A stretch of DNA of 14,453 nt from CAZDAW01 sp964503685 (GCA_964503685.1 CAZDAW010000093.1:1-14453), one strand, 5' to 3'; shown: positions 1 through 7,119, counted from the stretch's first letter. Notes: generated by a model from the letters alone, not told the origin. Program-made: numbers and translations.

Positions 1-673
1 ACGGGAGATTAATTATTTCATCAATAATCTGGCTCAAAAATTTTTTATCCTTTTCCATCTGTGCGCTATTGTAAGGGAATCGTTCTACCTGTTGTGGGTA
101 CCCGGAGAACCAGTAAATCATCTCAATCTGTTCCGGGTGAATTATTTTTTCATTGGTTAATTGATTTCCTGCCTGAGACAGGATATAAGGGTACAAACGA
201 GATTGAATGCGTTCGGCCAGTCGATTCCGTTTTGGTTTTTTCAGCGAAGTTTTCCAATCAAAAATGACCATTTTTCCGGATGGTTTGACTTCAATTAAAT
301 CGAATTTTGCGACAACCTGATAGCCAACCAGATGTGTTACGAGTGATAATTCAACGTACCGAGTACCGGTGAGATCGGGTAATATCGTATCTTTGAAATT
401 TTCCAGCCAGAGAAGCATTGCGTCATCGCTTTGATCAATAAGGTCAAATGGATCAGACAGTATACCCAATAAAATTTGCTGGAGCAGCCGATGAAAGTAG
501 GCGCCGCGGCGAATCGCCTGTTCGTTTTCGCGAACCGGTTCCGAAGGGATGGCGGGCCATAAAACATGCTGAACATAACGTAGATGGAATCGATATTGGC
601 AGTCGATGTAATCTTGCAGCGAGCTCTGGCTGAATATAAAATTTGACAGGGAGTTATTCGGGGAAGTCATCAT
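1..673 (-). CDS. RecB-family PD-(D/E)XK nuclease (partial, 3' end outside window)
   Basis: Read on the minus strand from ATG at 673-671 (a second ATG follows at 670-668), this frame stays open for 224 codons to the window edge, so the C-terminus is missing. It carries the RecB/AddB nuclease signature: an RRGAYFHRLL segment with His61, Asp125 in FDLIE, the catalytic VIFDWKT with Asp139 and Lys141, and a Q157-x3-Y161 motif. The start region SSLQDYIDCQYRF is typical of the family. Cys25 there is where iron-sulphur-cluster nucleases of the AddB type have their first cysteine; the remaining three would lie beyond the window, so a cluster is possible but unproven. The start overlaps the end of the upstream helicase gene by 20 bases, which suggests translational coupling. 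Inferred role: the nuclease subunit that degrades or processes DNA ends with the two helicase-like partners encoded before it. Confidence 0.88.
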   Translation of the reverse strand, partial: MMTSPNNSLSNFIFSQSSLQDYIDCQYRFHLRYVQHVLWPAIPSEPVRENEQAIRRGAYFHRLLQQILLGILSDPFDLIDQSDDAMLLWLENFKDTILPDLTGTRYVELSLVTHLVGYQVVAKFDLIEVKPSGKMVIFDWKTSLKKPKRNRLAERIQSRLYPYILSQAGNQLTNEKIIHPEQIEMIYWFSGYPQQVERFPYNSAQMEKDKKFLSQIIDEIINLP

Positions 674-2921
674 AGGTCCATTCAGGATATTTTTCCATCA
701 AAGCAAGTAAGGGCAAGGATATGGTTGTATCGCCTTTTTTCCCTGAATTCCAGGTGATAATCAATTCTTTCTTTGCCCGGGTGATTCCGACATACAGCAA
801 GCGTAAACGCTCTCGAACGTAATCGATCCGTGCTTGTTGGGTAGCAATTCCTTCCTCATACCAATTGTATTTATCTTTTGAAACCAGAGTATCCAGTTGT
901 GCGAGAGTCTCTGCTTCCAGGTTTAGGCGGTCTCGAATGAACCACCTTTCGGATTGATATTGGTCTTCTGGCATGCCAGAAGGGAAGTCATAGTTATTAA
1001 CAGACATTAAATATACTCGATCCCATTCCAATCCCTTGGCTTTATGGACAGTAGCAAGGACTACTTTACCCTGATACCGCCCTGGATTGAAACCGGTATC
1101 TTCATCGCTAAATCCCATAAAACGCCTTTCATTTCGAGCGATAATGCCGAGTTCTTCGATGAGTTCTGGTAACCTCCATGTGGGATGAGAATCGCTGGAT
1201 TGGCGTAAAATTACAGCCAGTTTGTTCGCAACGGCCAACTCAACTGGCTCGATAAAAAGATCCTGCGCTAATGTTAATATCAATTGATCGATGGGTAGTT
1301 GAATTGCTTTTTGCCAACGTTGAACGATAGTTTTAAACTGGTATAGTAAATCTATCTGTGTTGAAGCGATATCTGTATTATGGAGTTCGTCCAACCAATC
1401 GCGGTGAACAGGTGCAATAAAGTCTTCGACTCTTGTGCATTTCTTTAACAATTCTCTTGTCTTTTCTATTTGGGTTACCAGTTCATCATCTCCCCGGTCG
1501 TTGCGTCTCCAAACCTGATAAGCTTTACTGAGTTTATTGGCAGATTGTGGATCAGACAGGTATTTTAGGATATGCACCAAAGTACCGGCTGTAGCTCGTG
1601 TTGATGTTGTACTGGCGAGCAAGCTGTCCACAAAATCAACTTTGAGCTTTTTCAATTCATCTACAAGAAGAAAGGCGTGTTTATTGCGGGGTGACAGAAT
1701 AGCCACGGTTTGGTCTGTGTGCTCGGGCAGCCACTTTGCCACTGATCTGGCAACTGCTGCTATTTCCTCATCAGGCGTGAATTTTCTGGCAATGAAGGTG
1801 ATAGAGGATAATGCATCAGAAGGATTGGGTTGAGGATCATCACGGTCGGTAAGTTCTATGAAAGGTTTTGCAAGTGCATCCTGTGCTTCTGATACGGGAT
1901 GATTGTGCATCGTCCAATCTATTAACGAGTTAGCCAGGTCAATAATACTTTGTGTTGACCGGCCGGATACCGGCAGTTCCTGTGGAATTACGTCAGATCG
2001 GGCGATAAACTCACGCAGATAAATAGGATTTGCTGTAGTAAACGTTTCAAAAATAGCCTGATTGGGGTCGCCAACCCGAACCCAATTACCGTTTGGACCG
2101 GCCAGGATGTTTAATATTTTTTCCTGCAATCGGCTACTATCCTGCGCTTCGTCTTCTAATATAAATGGCCAACGTTCACGCAAGCGTTCTACGAGTGATG
2201 AATCTAATTGTAATATTTGCAAGGCCATGCTGATCAAATCATCGAAGTCAACTGCGCCTCGATAAGCAAGGGCACGCTGGTAATCGGCATAGATATTCCA
2301 ACCGATTTCAGCCAGATAGAGTGGGGCGGGGACTGAATCGAGTTTTGTTTTAAGTTCTTCTGGGGTTAGTTGAAGATCTTTTGCATAGCGGATGAAATTA
2401 CGGGCGATATTTTTTATCAATGTAGGGAGTTGTTCTCTGGAGAGGTCATGAAATCTATTTTCATTGACATCTTCAGAGAGCAGACTTTTAATCAGTTCCG
2501 AATTACCATGTAACCAGGCCAATGCAGCTTGATCTCTAATATCATCGGCATCGTGCTCATCAATAATCTGGAAATTATCTGCCAAATTAACCAGCGAAGG
2601 GCATTCGCGAACAATATCATGAGCGAGGCCATGCAGAGTGCGCACACGATAACCGATATTTGTCAACAAGCTACCTGAGCCAGTGAGTTTCTCGATTCTT
2701 CTGGCGAAATTTTCTACTGCTGAGTTAACCAAAGTTACAATGAGAATTTCCTGATCTTGATCCAGGTCTCCGCTGGCGATGATGTCGGCTGCCAGCAGGG
2801 ACAATGTAAATGTTTTGCCGCTGCCCGGAACGGCAAAGATTCCCATCTTGCCGCCTCGACGATAGGCCTCGAGGATTTGAATTTGATTGGGACGAAGTTT
2901 AATCGCGTTGAGGTTTAACAT
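654..2921 (-). CDS. UvrD/PcrA-type SF1A ATP-dependent DNA helicase
   Basis: This 755-residue protein has the full set of SF1A helicase motifs: a Q-motif near residues 10-16, Walker A VPGSGKT (31-37), motif Ia ILIVTLVNSAV (59-69), motif II DEAQD (257-261), motif III GDPNQAI (284-290), motif V TVHKAKGLEWD (624-634) and motif VI LLYVGITRAKK (708-718). It should couple ATP hydrolysis to 3'-to-5' movement on DNA, as known for the family. It stops soon after motif VI and lacks the C-terminal nuclease domain of AddA or RecB; the next gene supplies that domain. Its start lies inside the end of the preceding helicase-like gene (23-base overlap) and its end overlaps the nuclease start, so all three are probably one operon. 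The family is clear; a role in double-strand-break repair rather than another DNA process is inferred from the neighbours. Confidence 0.93.
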   Translation of the reverse strand: MLNLNAIKLRPNQIQILEAYRRGGKMGIFAVPGSGKTFTLSLLAADIIASGDLDQDQEILIVTLVNSAVENFARRIEKLTGSGSLLTNIGYRVRTLHGLAHDIVRECPSLVNLADNFQIIDEHDADDIRDQAALAWLHGNSELIKSLLSEDVNENRFHDLSREQLPTLIKNIARNFIRYAKDLQLTPEELKTKLDSVPAPLYLAEIGWNIYADYQRALAYRGAVDFDDLISMALQILQLDSSLVERLRERWPFILEDEAQDSSRLQEKILNILAGPNGNWVRVGDPNQAIFETFTTANPIYLREFIARSDVIPQELPVSGRSTQSIIDLANSLIDWTMHNHPVSEAQDALAKPFIELTDRDDPQPNPSDALSSITFIARKFTPDEEIAAVARSVAKWLPEHTDQTVAILSPRNKHAFLLVDELKKLKVDFVDSLLASTTSTRATAGTLVHILKYLSDPQSANKLSKAYQVWRRNDRGDDELVTQIEKTRELLKKCTRVEDFIAPVHRDWLDELHNTDIASTQIDLLYQFKTIVQRWQKAIQLPIDQLILTLAQDLFIEPVELAVANKLAVILRQSSDSHPTWRLPELIEELGIIARNERRFMGFSDEDTGFNPGRYQGKVVLATVHKAKGLEWDRVYLMSVNNYDFPSGMPEDQYQSERWFIRDRLNLEAETLAQLDTLVSKDKYNWYEEGIATQQARIDYVRERLRLLYVGITRAKKELIITWNSGKKGDTTISLPLLALMEKYPEWTYDDFPE

Positions 2922-5052
2922 TATTCTTCGCTCTCTGTTGAATCACTCGCTGGAGTGTTTTTAGAAGCAATCCACGTGATTCAGTTCCTTGTTCGGATAA
3001 ATCACTAAACCCAATATAGATATTCTTTCGGCAACGCCGAATTAAGCCTAAAATAAGCCGGTAGATCGTGTCATTATTTGCGGCATATTCATCGTCAGCG
3101 GTCCAGGCCCTTTCTTTGGGCCAATGACGACTCAAGACATACGGGTGTGTGAGCGGCTGGGAGAGTCGCTCCGCCCATGCAGAACTGCCGATGTCTAACC
3201 AGAATTGATAATCAACGGGCTGGTTGGCTAATAAAAAGGTATATGCGGGCGCAAGAAGAATTGATTGTTCGGGTGGTTGTTGCCAGCTTCTCATATATTG
3301 GGCAGCAATTACGCCATCTTCTACCATTAACACGTACTCTTTCCCCAACGGAATGTCGTTTTCTATTTCATTCTCTTCTATTGCCCAACGGAATTTTTGA
3401 ACGGATTCGATCAGGTTAGCTGCGATGGCTGCAAATTCGAAATTCGTATGAAAACCAAACCCTGCTTGCGAAAGCACTTCTCCAAACAGCCGACTGAGGA
3501 AAAAGTCCAATTCACAAGGGGAAGAATTTTTATAATCTTCAAGCCAATTTCTTAACAGCTCATACCGGTTTCCGACTGAATAGGTGATTCGATCTTGTAT
3601 TTCCGGCTTGATGTGTTCGAAAGAGGTTAAAGTCGGTATGCCTTCCCGAATTCTGAAGGCATTTTCAACCAGTATTTGGGCGCGAATTAAATCCAATCCT
3701 TCTATTGCCTGGGTAAAAGCAAGAATAACATCCGCTTTCTCAGGGCGAAGATTCCATTCGGGATGGGACAATTTTGTTATAGTCAGCAAGCAATTTGTTG
3801 CTGTTTCTTCTCTTAAAGCGCGTGATGGACGATGGGTGCGGTATGGAATTTTTTCTTTCTCCAGAAGATTTACCAGCGAAAAACGTAGTGAATCGTGCAG
3901 GAACGGCGCCAAAACGACGATTTCTTGTGGTTTTGCACCGCCTCGAATCAACTCTTTTATTTGAATAACCACCCAATCCAGCATCTGGTGATAAAAGCGT
4001 GGTCTGTGTTCAGGGATAATAAGCGGCGTTTCAGTTGCAGTTGTGGTGTCTTGAATAGCATTTTCTTCGTCTGTTGATTTATTTAATACACGTGCTAGTT
4101 GGTAACCCAAATGAAATAATGGTTTTGAAGTTATAAAAGAGCTGTCGAAGTGGATGGTCTCTGTACATTGATCGCGCAGCGATAAAGCTGTTTGGGGATC
4201 GGCGCCCAAAAACTTCCGATAACCTGCATCAGTATCAAATATCAACAGAGCAGAATCAAACACAGGCAACCACTCATTCAGGATGTCGTGTGTAATGGGT
4301 GTGTCTTCTTCTATATTATCGACGATGAGATGATGGTGATTATTGAAAAGGTATTCTCGGAATAAGTTGGATCGCCAGAGATGTTTATAAAAAACCTCAA
4401 TTTGTAATGAAAAATCCAACAGGTTATGTTCTAGACAGTATTTCCGAAACCTGTTAGCACAATCCTGAGCGTTCTCGTAGATATGGCTCTGACTAACTTT
4501 GTTTGTAGAAGTCAGCTTCAATCGTTCGCCGATTTGGTCAAATGGAAAACCTACCAAAGCTGCTTTGTTAAGATTGTCAATGATCTGGCTGTATAATCGA
4601 TTTCGGTCAAGGACGACTGAATCAAAATAACCCTCTTCCAGTAAAGGTCGAACGGTTCGCGCCATGTAATATTGAGCAGTCTCAAGCGTGAGGAAATGAG
4701 GCGGCTTGTTTCGATGAGAGAAGCCGGCGCTTTCAGCGATCAGTGGCCAGAACAATTCAATCATCCGTCGGGCAAGACCACCGATTGTCATTATATTAAC
4801 CAGGCTGCCCGAGAATTGTATATTATCAAGTAACGCTTTGTTGTATGGAAGAGCAAGTGTTCGTTGCGGCGTCAGAATAACAATTGAACTGGGCGGAATA
4901 CCATTTCTGATTAGTTTTAAGAGCCGCGCAACTCCGGTTGTGGTTTTTCCAGTTCCCGCCGCGCCTTCGAGAAAAATTTTCTTATCCAGGGACAGATTGA
5001 CGACATTTTGTTGGTATGATGTGAGTTCAAAATCGTTGCGTTTGGGTATCAT
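2899..5052 (-). CDS. Degenerate UvrD/AddB-like helicase paralogue (putative DNA-repair subunit)
   Basis: This 717-residue protein opens like an SF1 helicase, with a Q-motif (SYQQNVV, 12-18) and an intact Walker A GAAGTGKT (30-37) followed by motif Ia ILTPQRTLA (59-67). Later motifs are eroded. The DEXX box reads VDNIEED (244-250), with Asn where the catalytic Glu is expected. Motif III reads FDTDAGYRKFLGAD (272-285) without its Gln. No convincing motif V is visible, and motif VI is reduced to LGLIRRCRK (668-676). It probably binds ATP, but its own translocation may be lost. This resembles RecC and AddB, where one helicase-fold partner has become structural or DNA-recognising. It is first in a three-gene operon with an active helicase and a nuclease. 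No Shine-Dalgarno sequence is visible before the ATG at 5052. Exact orthology is uncertain. Confidence 0.82.
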   Translation of the reverse strand: MIPKRNDFELTSYQQNVVNLSLDKKIFLEGAAGTGKTTTGVARLLKLIRNGIPPSSIVILTPQRTLALPYNKALLDNIQFSGSLVNIMTIGGLARRMIELFWPLIAESAGFSHRNKPPHFLTLETAQYYMARTVRPLLEEGYFDSVVLDRNRLYSQIIDNLNKAALVGFPFDQIGERLKLTSTNKVSQSHIYENAQDCANRFRKYCLEHNLLDFSLQIEVFYKHLWRSNLFREYLFNNHHHLIVDNIEEDTPITHDILNEWLPVFDSALLIFDTDAGYRKFLGADPQTALSLRDQCTETIHFDSSFITSKPLFHLGYQLARVLNKSTDEENAIQDTTTATETPLIIPEHRPRFYHQMLDWVVIQIKELIRGGAKPQEIVVLAPFLHDSLRFSLVNLLEKEKIPYRTHRPSRALREETATNCLLTITKLSHPEWNLRPEKADVILAFTQAIEGLDLIRAQILVENAFRIREGIPTLTSFEHIKPEIQDRITYSVGNRYELLRNWLEDYKNSSPCELDFFLSRLFGEVLSQAGFGFHTNFEFAAIAANLIESVQKFRWAIEENEIENDIPLGKEYVLMVEDGVIAAQYMRSWQQPPEQSILLAPAYTFLLANQPVDYQFWLDIGSSAWAERLSQPLTHPYVLSRHWPKERAWTADDEYAANNDTIYRLILGLIRRCRKNIYIGFSDLSEQGTESRGLLLKTLQRVIQQRAKNNVKPQRD

Positions 5053-5094
5053 TTAAATATTAATGCGCGAAAAAATGAGTTGAAAATCTAATCA

Positions 5095-5100
5095 ATTATA
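5095..5100 (-). promoter_or_regulatory. Putative -10 box for the helicase-nuclease operon
   Basis: The minus strand reads TATAAT here, a perfect sigma-70 -10 element, 42 bases upstream of the helicase-like start at 5052. No good -35 hexamer is visible at 16-18 bases. Transcription would begin near 5088 and give an AT-rich leader without a Shine-Dalgarno sequence. Confidence 0.42.
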
Positions 5101-5128
5101 GCATGGGTCATTAATCCGCTTTTTGTTT

Positions 5129-5134
5129 TATAAT
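5129..5134 (+). promoter_or_regulatory. Putative -10 box for the YhhQ-family gene
   Basis: TATAAT on the plus strand matches the sigma-70 -10 consensus, but no convincing -35 element is present. Initiation near 5141 would leave a leader of about 22 bases before the ATG at 5163. The in-frame ATG at 5133 falls inside this box, which argues against it as the start codon. Confidence 0.45.
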
Positions 5135-5151
5135 GGCTGGTGTTAAAAAGA

Positions 5152-5157
5152 GTGAGG
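5152..5157 (+). promoter_or_regulatory. Ribosome binding site deciding the YhhQ start
   Basis: GTGAGG lies five bases before ATG 5163. The alternative in-frame ATG at 5133 has no comparable site before it, so 5163 is preferred. Confidence 0.6.
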
Positions 5158-5162
5158 TCATA

Positions 5163-5903
5163 ATGCAATTGTCGAATCCTCAAAAAATCCACCGACGATT
5201 TTATCGATATTTTGATTTTGTTATGGTTTTGTTTGTGACGGTGCTTCTTGTCAGCAATATTGCATCGTCTGCCAAAGTTGTTGATTGGGGTGTATCGCTA
5301 TTCGGTTTGCAATTGGCTTTTGATGCGGGAACAATTTTATTTCCAATCAGTTATATCTTTGGAGATGTCCTGACAGAAGTGTATGGCTATCAACGTTCCC
5401 GCCGGGTTATCTGGGCAGGATTTTTTTGTCTTGCTCTGAGCGCATTAATTTTATGGATTGTTCGCATTATGCCCGGAGAAGTAACCTGGCAAACCTACGC
5501 TGGCCAATCAGCTTATGATGCCATACTTGGGGGAATGAGCACCGGCGGAATTGTTCTTGCCAGCCTGATTGCTTACTTTGCTGGTGAATTCATTAATTCT
5601 TTTGTACTGGCAAAGATGAAGATAATAACCAAAGGACGCTGGTTATGGACAAGAACCATGGGCAGCACTTTGATAGGCGAAGCAGTTGATTCAGTTCTGT
5701 TTGTATTTGTGGCAACGATAGCCCATGTATTTCCCTGGGATTTATTTTTAACGCTGGTTGTGACGAATTACCTTTTTAAGGTAAGTATCGAGTTTATTAT
5801 GACCCCCGCTACTTATTGGGTGGTCAACTGGCTTAAAAAGGTCGAAAATGAAGATTATTATGACATCGATACTCACTTCAGCCCATTTTATTTAAGAGAA
5901 TGA
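5163..5903 (+). CDS. yhhQ: Queuosine precursor transporter (YhhQ/DUF165 family)
   Basis: This 246-residue membrane protein has about six hydrophobic segments (roughly residues 17-35, 48-66, 82-101, 127-147, 172-190 and 194-215). It carries the hallmark FPISYIFGDVLTEVYGY (60-76), the GEFINSF segment (141-147) and an acidic GEAVDS (172-177), all characteristic of the vitamin-uptake-like YhhQ family. Known members import queuosine precursors (preQ0, preQ1 or queuine) across the cytoplasmic membrane for modification of tRNA at wobble position 34. Substrate assignment here rests on family membership alone. ATG 5163 is chosen over ATG 5133 because of the Shine-Dalgarno GTGAGG and because the earlier ATG sits in a likely -10 box. 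The gene stands alone, divergent from the helicase operon and convergent with the PilZ gene. No queuosine riboswitch-like leader is seen. Confidence 0.9.
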   Translation: MQLSNPQKIHRRFYRYFDFVMVLFVTVLLVSNIASSAKVVDWGVSLFGLQLAFDAGTILFPISYIFGDVLTEVYGYQRSRRVIWAGFFCLALSALILWIVRIMPGEVTWQTYAGQSAYDAILGGMSTGGIVLASLIAYFAGEFINSFVLAKMKIITKGRWLWTRTMGSTLIGEAVDSVLFVFVATIAHVFPWDLFLTLVVTNYLFKVSIEFIMTPATYWVVNWLKKVENEDYYDIDTHFSPFYLRE

Positions 5904-5934
5904 ATATTTATGGCTAATTGTGAAATTGACTTTG

Positions 5935-6618
5935 CTAAATAAAGTTTTCGACTTCAAATTCATATAATGATTTTAATTCTTTAATTATTTCCGATTGACG
6001 GCGTGCAATATAGTGTTGGATGATAATTTCGGATTTCTTTTCTGGAAAGGTTTGTATACCTAAACGATAGGCGTCATTACTCTTTTCAATCTTATTACGA
6101 ATAACACCCTTTAGCGATATTGATTCATATAAGCCTGATACGTTTAAAGGAATAACCAGTTCAATTGTTACAGCATTTCCTGGTTGGATTGAATTGGATA
6201 TTGCGTTCTTGTGAATTCGCATACCGATTCCTCCCAGAGAAATTTCGATTAGCTCGCCAACCAACCTGGGATTGTTTGAGAGTTTGACCAGTATTGGCCC
6301 ATCTGGAGTGACTCTGACTTGTGTACGCCCACCGATTGTTCCTTCAGCGTATTTAAAATTCATTAAAAGTACTTTATTTGTCTGTAAATCAATTCCACCA
6401 ACAAAAGCGCTGATCGGTTTTGGAAATAGATTTCCGGTAAATAAGGTATGTCTCTCAAATCTCATACATAATGCCTGGTATCGATGCACATCAAACGTGG
6501 CTGTGTCTTCAATGATTCGGGCAAGATTACCTTCAAACGATATAGAGACACCTTTAAACAAATTATAGAATCGGACGTTTTGTTGTTTATTAAGGGTGTT
6601 CAGTATTTTCTTTATCAT
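5935..6618 (-). CDS. PilZ-domain c-di-GMP-binding protein
   Basis: In this 227-residue soluble protein the C-terminal part (about 95-205) looks like a PilZ domain. RTQVR at 98-102 gives the RxxxR motif, and EISLGG at 125-130 matches (D/N)xSxxG apart from Glu replacing Asp/Asn at the first position. PilZ domains bind cyclic di-GMP through these motifs. The N-terminal part (about 1-92) has the layout of a YcgR-like flagellar-brake or 'PilZN' domain, but I cannot assign it with confidence. The C-terminus is a charged, probably helical tail. It is transcribed away from the Flp pilin gene, with a 174-base shared upstream region. Inference: it is a second-messenger effector that could adjust Tad pilus assembly or surface behaviour. 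Whether it binds the nucleotide despite the Glu substitution is open. Confidence 0.82.
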   Translation of the reverse strand: MIKKILNTLNKQQNVRFYNLFKGVSISFEGNLARIIEDTATFDVHRYQALCMRFERHTLFTGNLFPKPISAFVGGIDLQTNKVLLMNFKYAEGTIGGRTQVRVTPDGPILVKLSNNPRLVGELIEISLGGIGMRIHKNAISNSIQPGNAVTIELVIPLNVSGLYESISLKGVIRNKIEKSNDAYRLGIQTFPEKKSEIIIQHYIARRQSEIIKELKSLYEFEVENFI

Positions 6619-6641
6619 TTTGATTTAATTTTACCAACAAC

Positions 6642-6660
6642 CAACTGGTATTGCCAGTTG
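6642..6660. repeat. Short perfect inverted repeat (candidate operator)
   Basis: CAACTGG-TATTG-CCAGTTG is a perfect dyad lying 23 bases upstream of the PilZ start codon, between divergent genes. No U-tract follows on either strand, so an operator is more likely than a terminator. Confidence 0.4.
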
Positions 6661-6729
6661 TAACGAACTATGAAATTAGCAGTTTCAGTTTTGTAAGGTG
6701 TCTGTAAAGGCATTTTAATCTTTTATATG

Positions 6730-6735
6730 TATAAT
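6730..6735 (+). promoter_or_regulatory. Putative -10 box for flp
   Basis: TATAAT matches the consensus and lies 57 bases upstream of the pilin ATG. No recognisable -35 hexamer is found at normal spacing, so activation by a protein bound at the upstream direct repeats is possible. Confidence 0.4.
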
Positions 6736-6773
6736 TAATGGTAATAAGATATGGAATATATTAAAATATTTTT

Positions 6774-6786
6774 AGAAAGGAGGTGA
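6774..6786 (+). promoter_or_regulatory. Exceptionally strong ribosome binding site of flp
   Basis: AGAAAGGAGGTGA contains a ten-base match to the complement of the 16S rRNA 3' end and sits six to seven bases before ATG 6793. It is the strongest such site in the window, as expected for an abundant structural subunit, and it fixes the pilin start. Confidence 0.85.
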
Positions 6787-6792
6787 GGCGCG

Positions 6793-6939
6793 ATGTTATT
6801 CAGTCCGAAAGAAAAAGGACAGGGTTTAGTGGAATATGCATTGATCCTTGTACTGGTCGCTGTTGTTGTTATTGTTATTCTGGCGCTGTTAGGCCCGGCT
6901 ATTGGACAAGTTTTCAGCAATATCATTACTTCAATATAA
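6793..6939 (+). CDS. flp: Flp/Fap-type Tad pilin subunit
   Basis: This 48-codon gene is short enough to be missed by length-filtered gene calling. It encodes a short charged leader MLFSPKEKG, then QGLVEYALILVL and a long hydrophobic helix (about residues 16-36), ending FSNIITSI. Flp prepilins are cut after a Gly with Glu at +5 and Tyr at +6. Cutting after Gly9 puts Glu14 and Tyr15 at exactly those positions and leaves a mature pilin of 39 residues. The subunit would polymerise into the Tad (type IVc) pilus, driven by CpaF and the TadB/TadC platform encoded just downstream. An intrinsic terminator follows, so the pilin is probably made on its own abundant short transcript. The prepilin peptidase needed for maturation is not in this window. 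Confidence 0.95.
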   Translation: MLFSPKEKGQGLVEYALILVLVAVVVIVILALLGPAIGQVFSNIITSI

Positions 6940-6970
6940 TATTCATTGTATGAATTAATTAAATTTTTAA

Positions 6971-7002
6971 AAAGGGCTCTTAATTTTGCCATAGAGCCCT
7001 TT
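6971..7002 (+). terminator. Rho-independent terminator after flp
   Basis: AAAGGGCTCT (6971-6980) pairs perfectly with AGAGCCCTTT (6993-7002) around a 12-base loop, and the T-rich run TTTGTATTTT follows. It starts 32 bases after the pilin stop. It would uncouple pilin mRNA from the assembly genes, leaving any link to occasional read-through. Confidence 0.88.
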
Positions 7003-7047
7003 GTATTTTCATGCGTTCGTATGGTTGTACCGTGATGACAAAATTGC

Positions 7048-7075
7048 TTGACATTTGATTTAGAATGCGTATGAT
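7048..7075 (+). promoter_or_regulatory. Sigma-70 promoter for the cpaB-led Tad operon
   Basis: A perfect -35 TTGACA (7048-7053) and a -10 TATGAT (7070-7075, five of six bases) are separated by 16 bases. Initiation near 7082 gives a leader of about 38 bases before the cpaB ATG at 7120. The next six genes follow on the same strand with gaps of at most 83 bases and no obvious terminator. Confidence 0.78.
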
Positions 7076-7108
7076 AAAAAGTGAGATCGTGTTGTCAAAC
7101 AAGTTTGC

Positions 7109-7117
7109 AGGAGGAAG
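7109..7117 (+). promoter_or_regulatory. Ribosome binding site deciding the cpaB start
   Basis: AGGAGGAAG lies just before ATG 7120. It selects this ATG over the upstream in-frame GTG at 7081, which coincides with the predicted transcription start and so would have no ribosome binding site. Confidence 0.82.
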
Positions 7118-7119
7118 AT

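Larger units (their letters stand above)
6619..6792. promoter_or_regulatory. Shared upstream region of the PilZ gene and flp
   Basis: This AT-rich stretch contains no gene. It holds a perfect 7-bp inverted repeat with a 5-base centre (CAACTGG at 6642-6648, CCAGTTG at 6654-6660). It also has two near-copies of TGTAAGG starting at 6692 and 6703, 11 bases or about one helical turn apart. A TATAAT at 6730-6735 is a likely -10 box for flp, without a good -35. These are candidate protein-binding sites; no regulator can be named. Confidence 0.45.

Noticed and set aside
61..633. Plus-strand open frames (61-267, 448-633) and a minus-strand frame (337-576) over the left edge
   Set aside because: All overlap the minus-strand nuclease frame, which carries a coherent catalytic signature; the others have no recognisable motif.
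3584..3964. 126-codon plus-strand open frame
   Set aside because: Antisense shadow of the helicase-like gene; composition and lack of a ribosome binding site argue against it.
5133..5162. Upstream ATG as the start of the YhhQ-family gene
   Set aside because: It overlaps a TATAAT box, and the better ribosome binding site precedes ATG 5163.
5053..5162. Possible queuosine riboswitch before the transporter
   Set aside because: The spacer is short and AT-rich, with no pseudoknot-like or C-rich preQ1 pattern.
6619..6792. Possible c-di-GMP riboswitch upstream of flp
   Set aside because: None of the conserved GEMM-type core segments could be seen; only a short dyad and direct repeats are present.
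6735..6992. 85-codon minus-strand open frame
   Set aside because: It runs antisense through the Flp pilin gene and the terminator stem; the pilin has a strong ribosome binding site and an exact cleavage motif.
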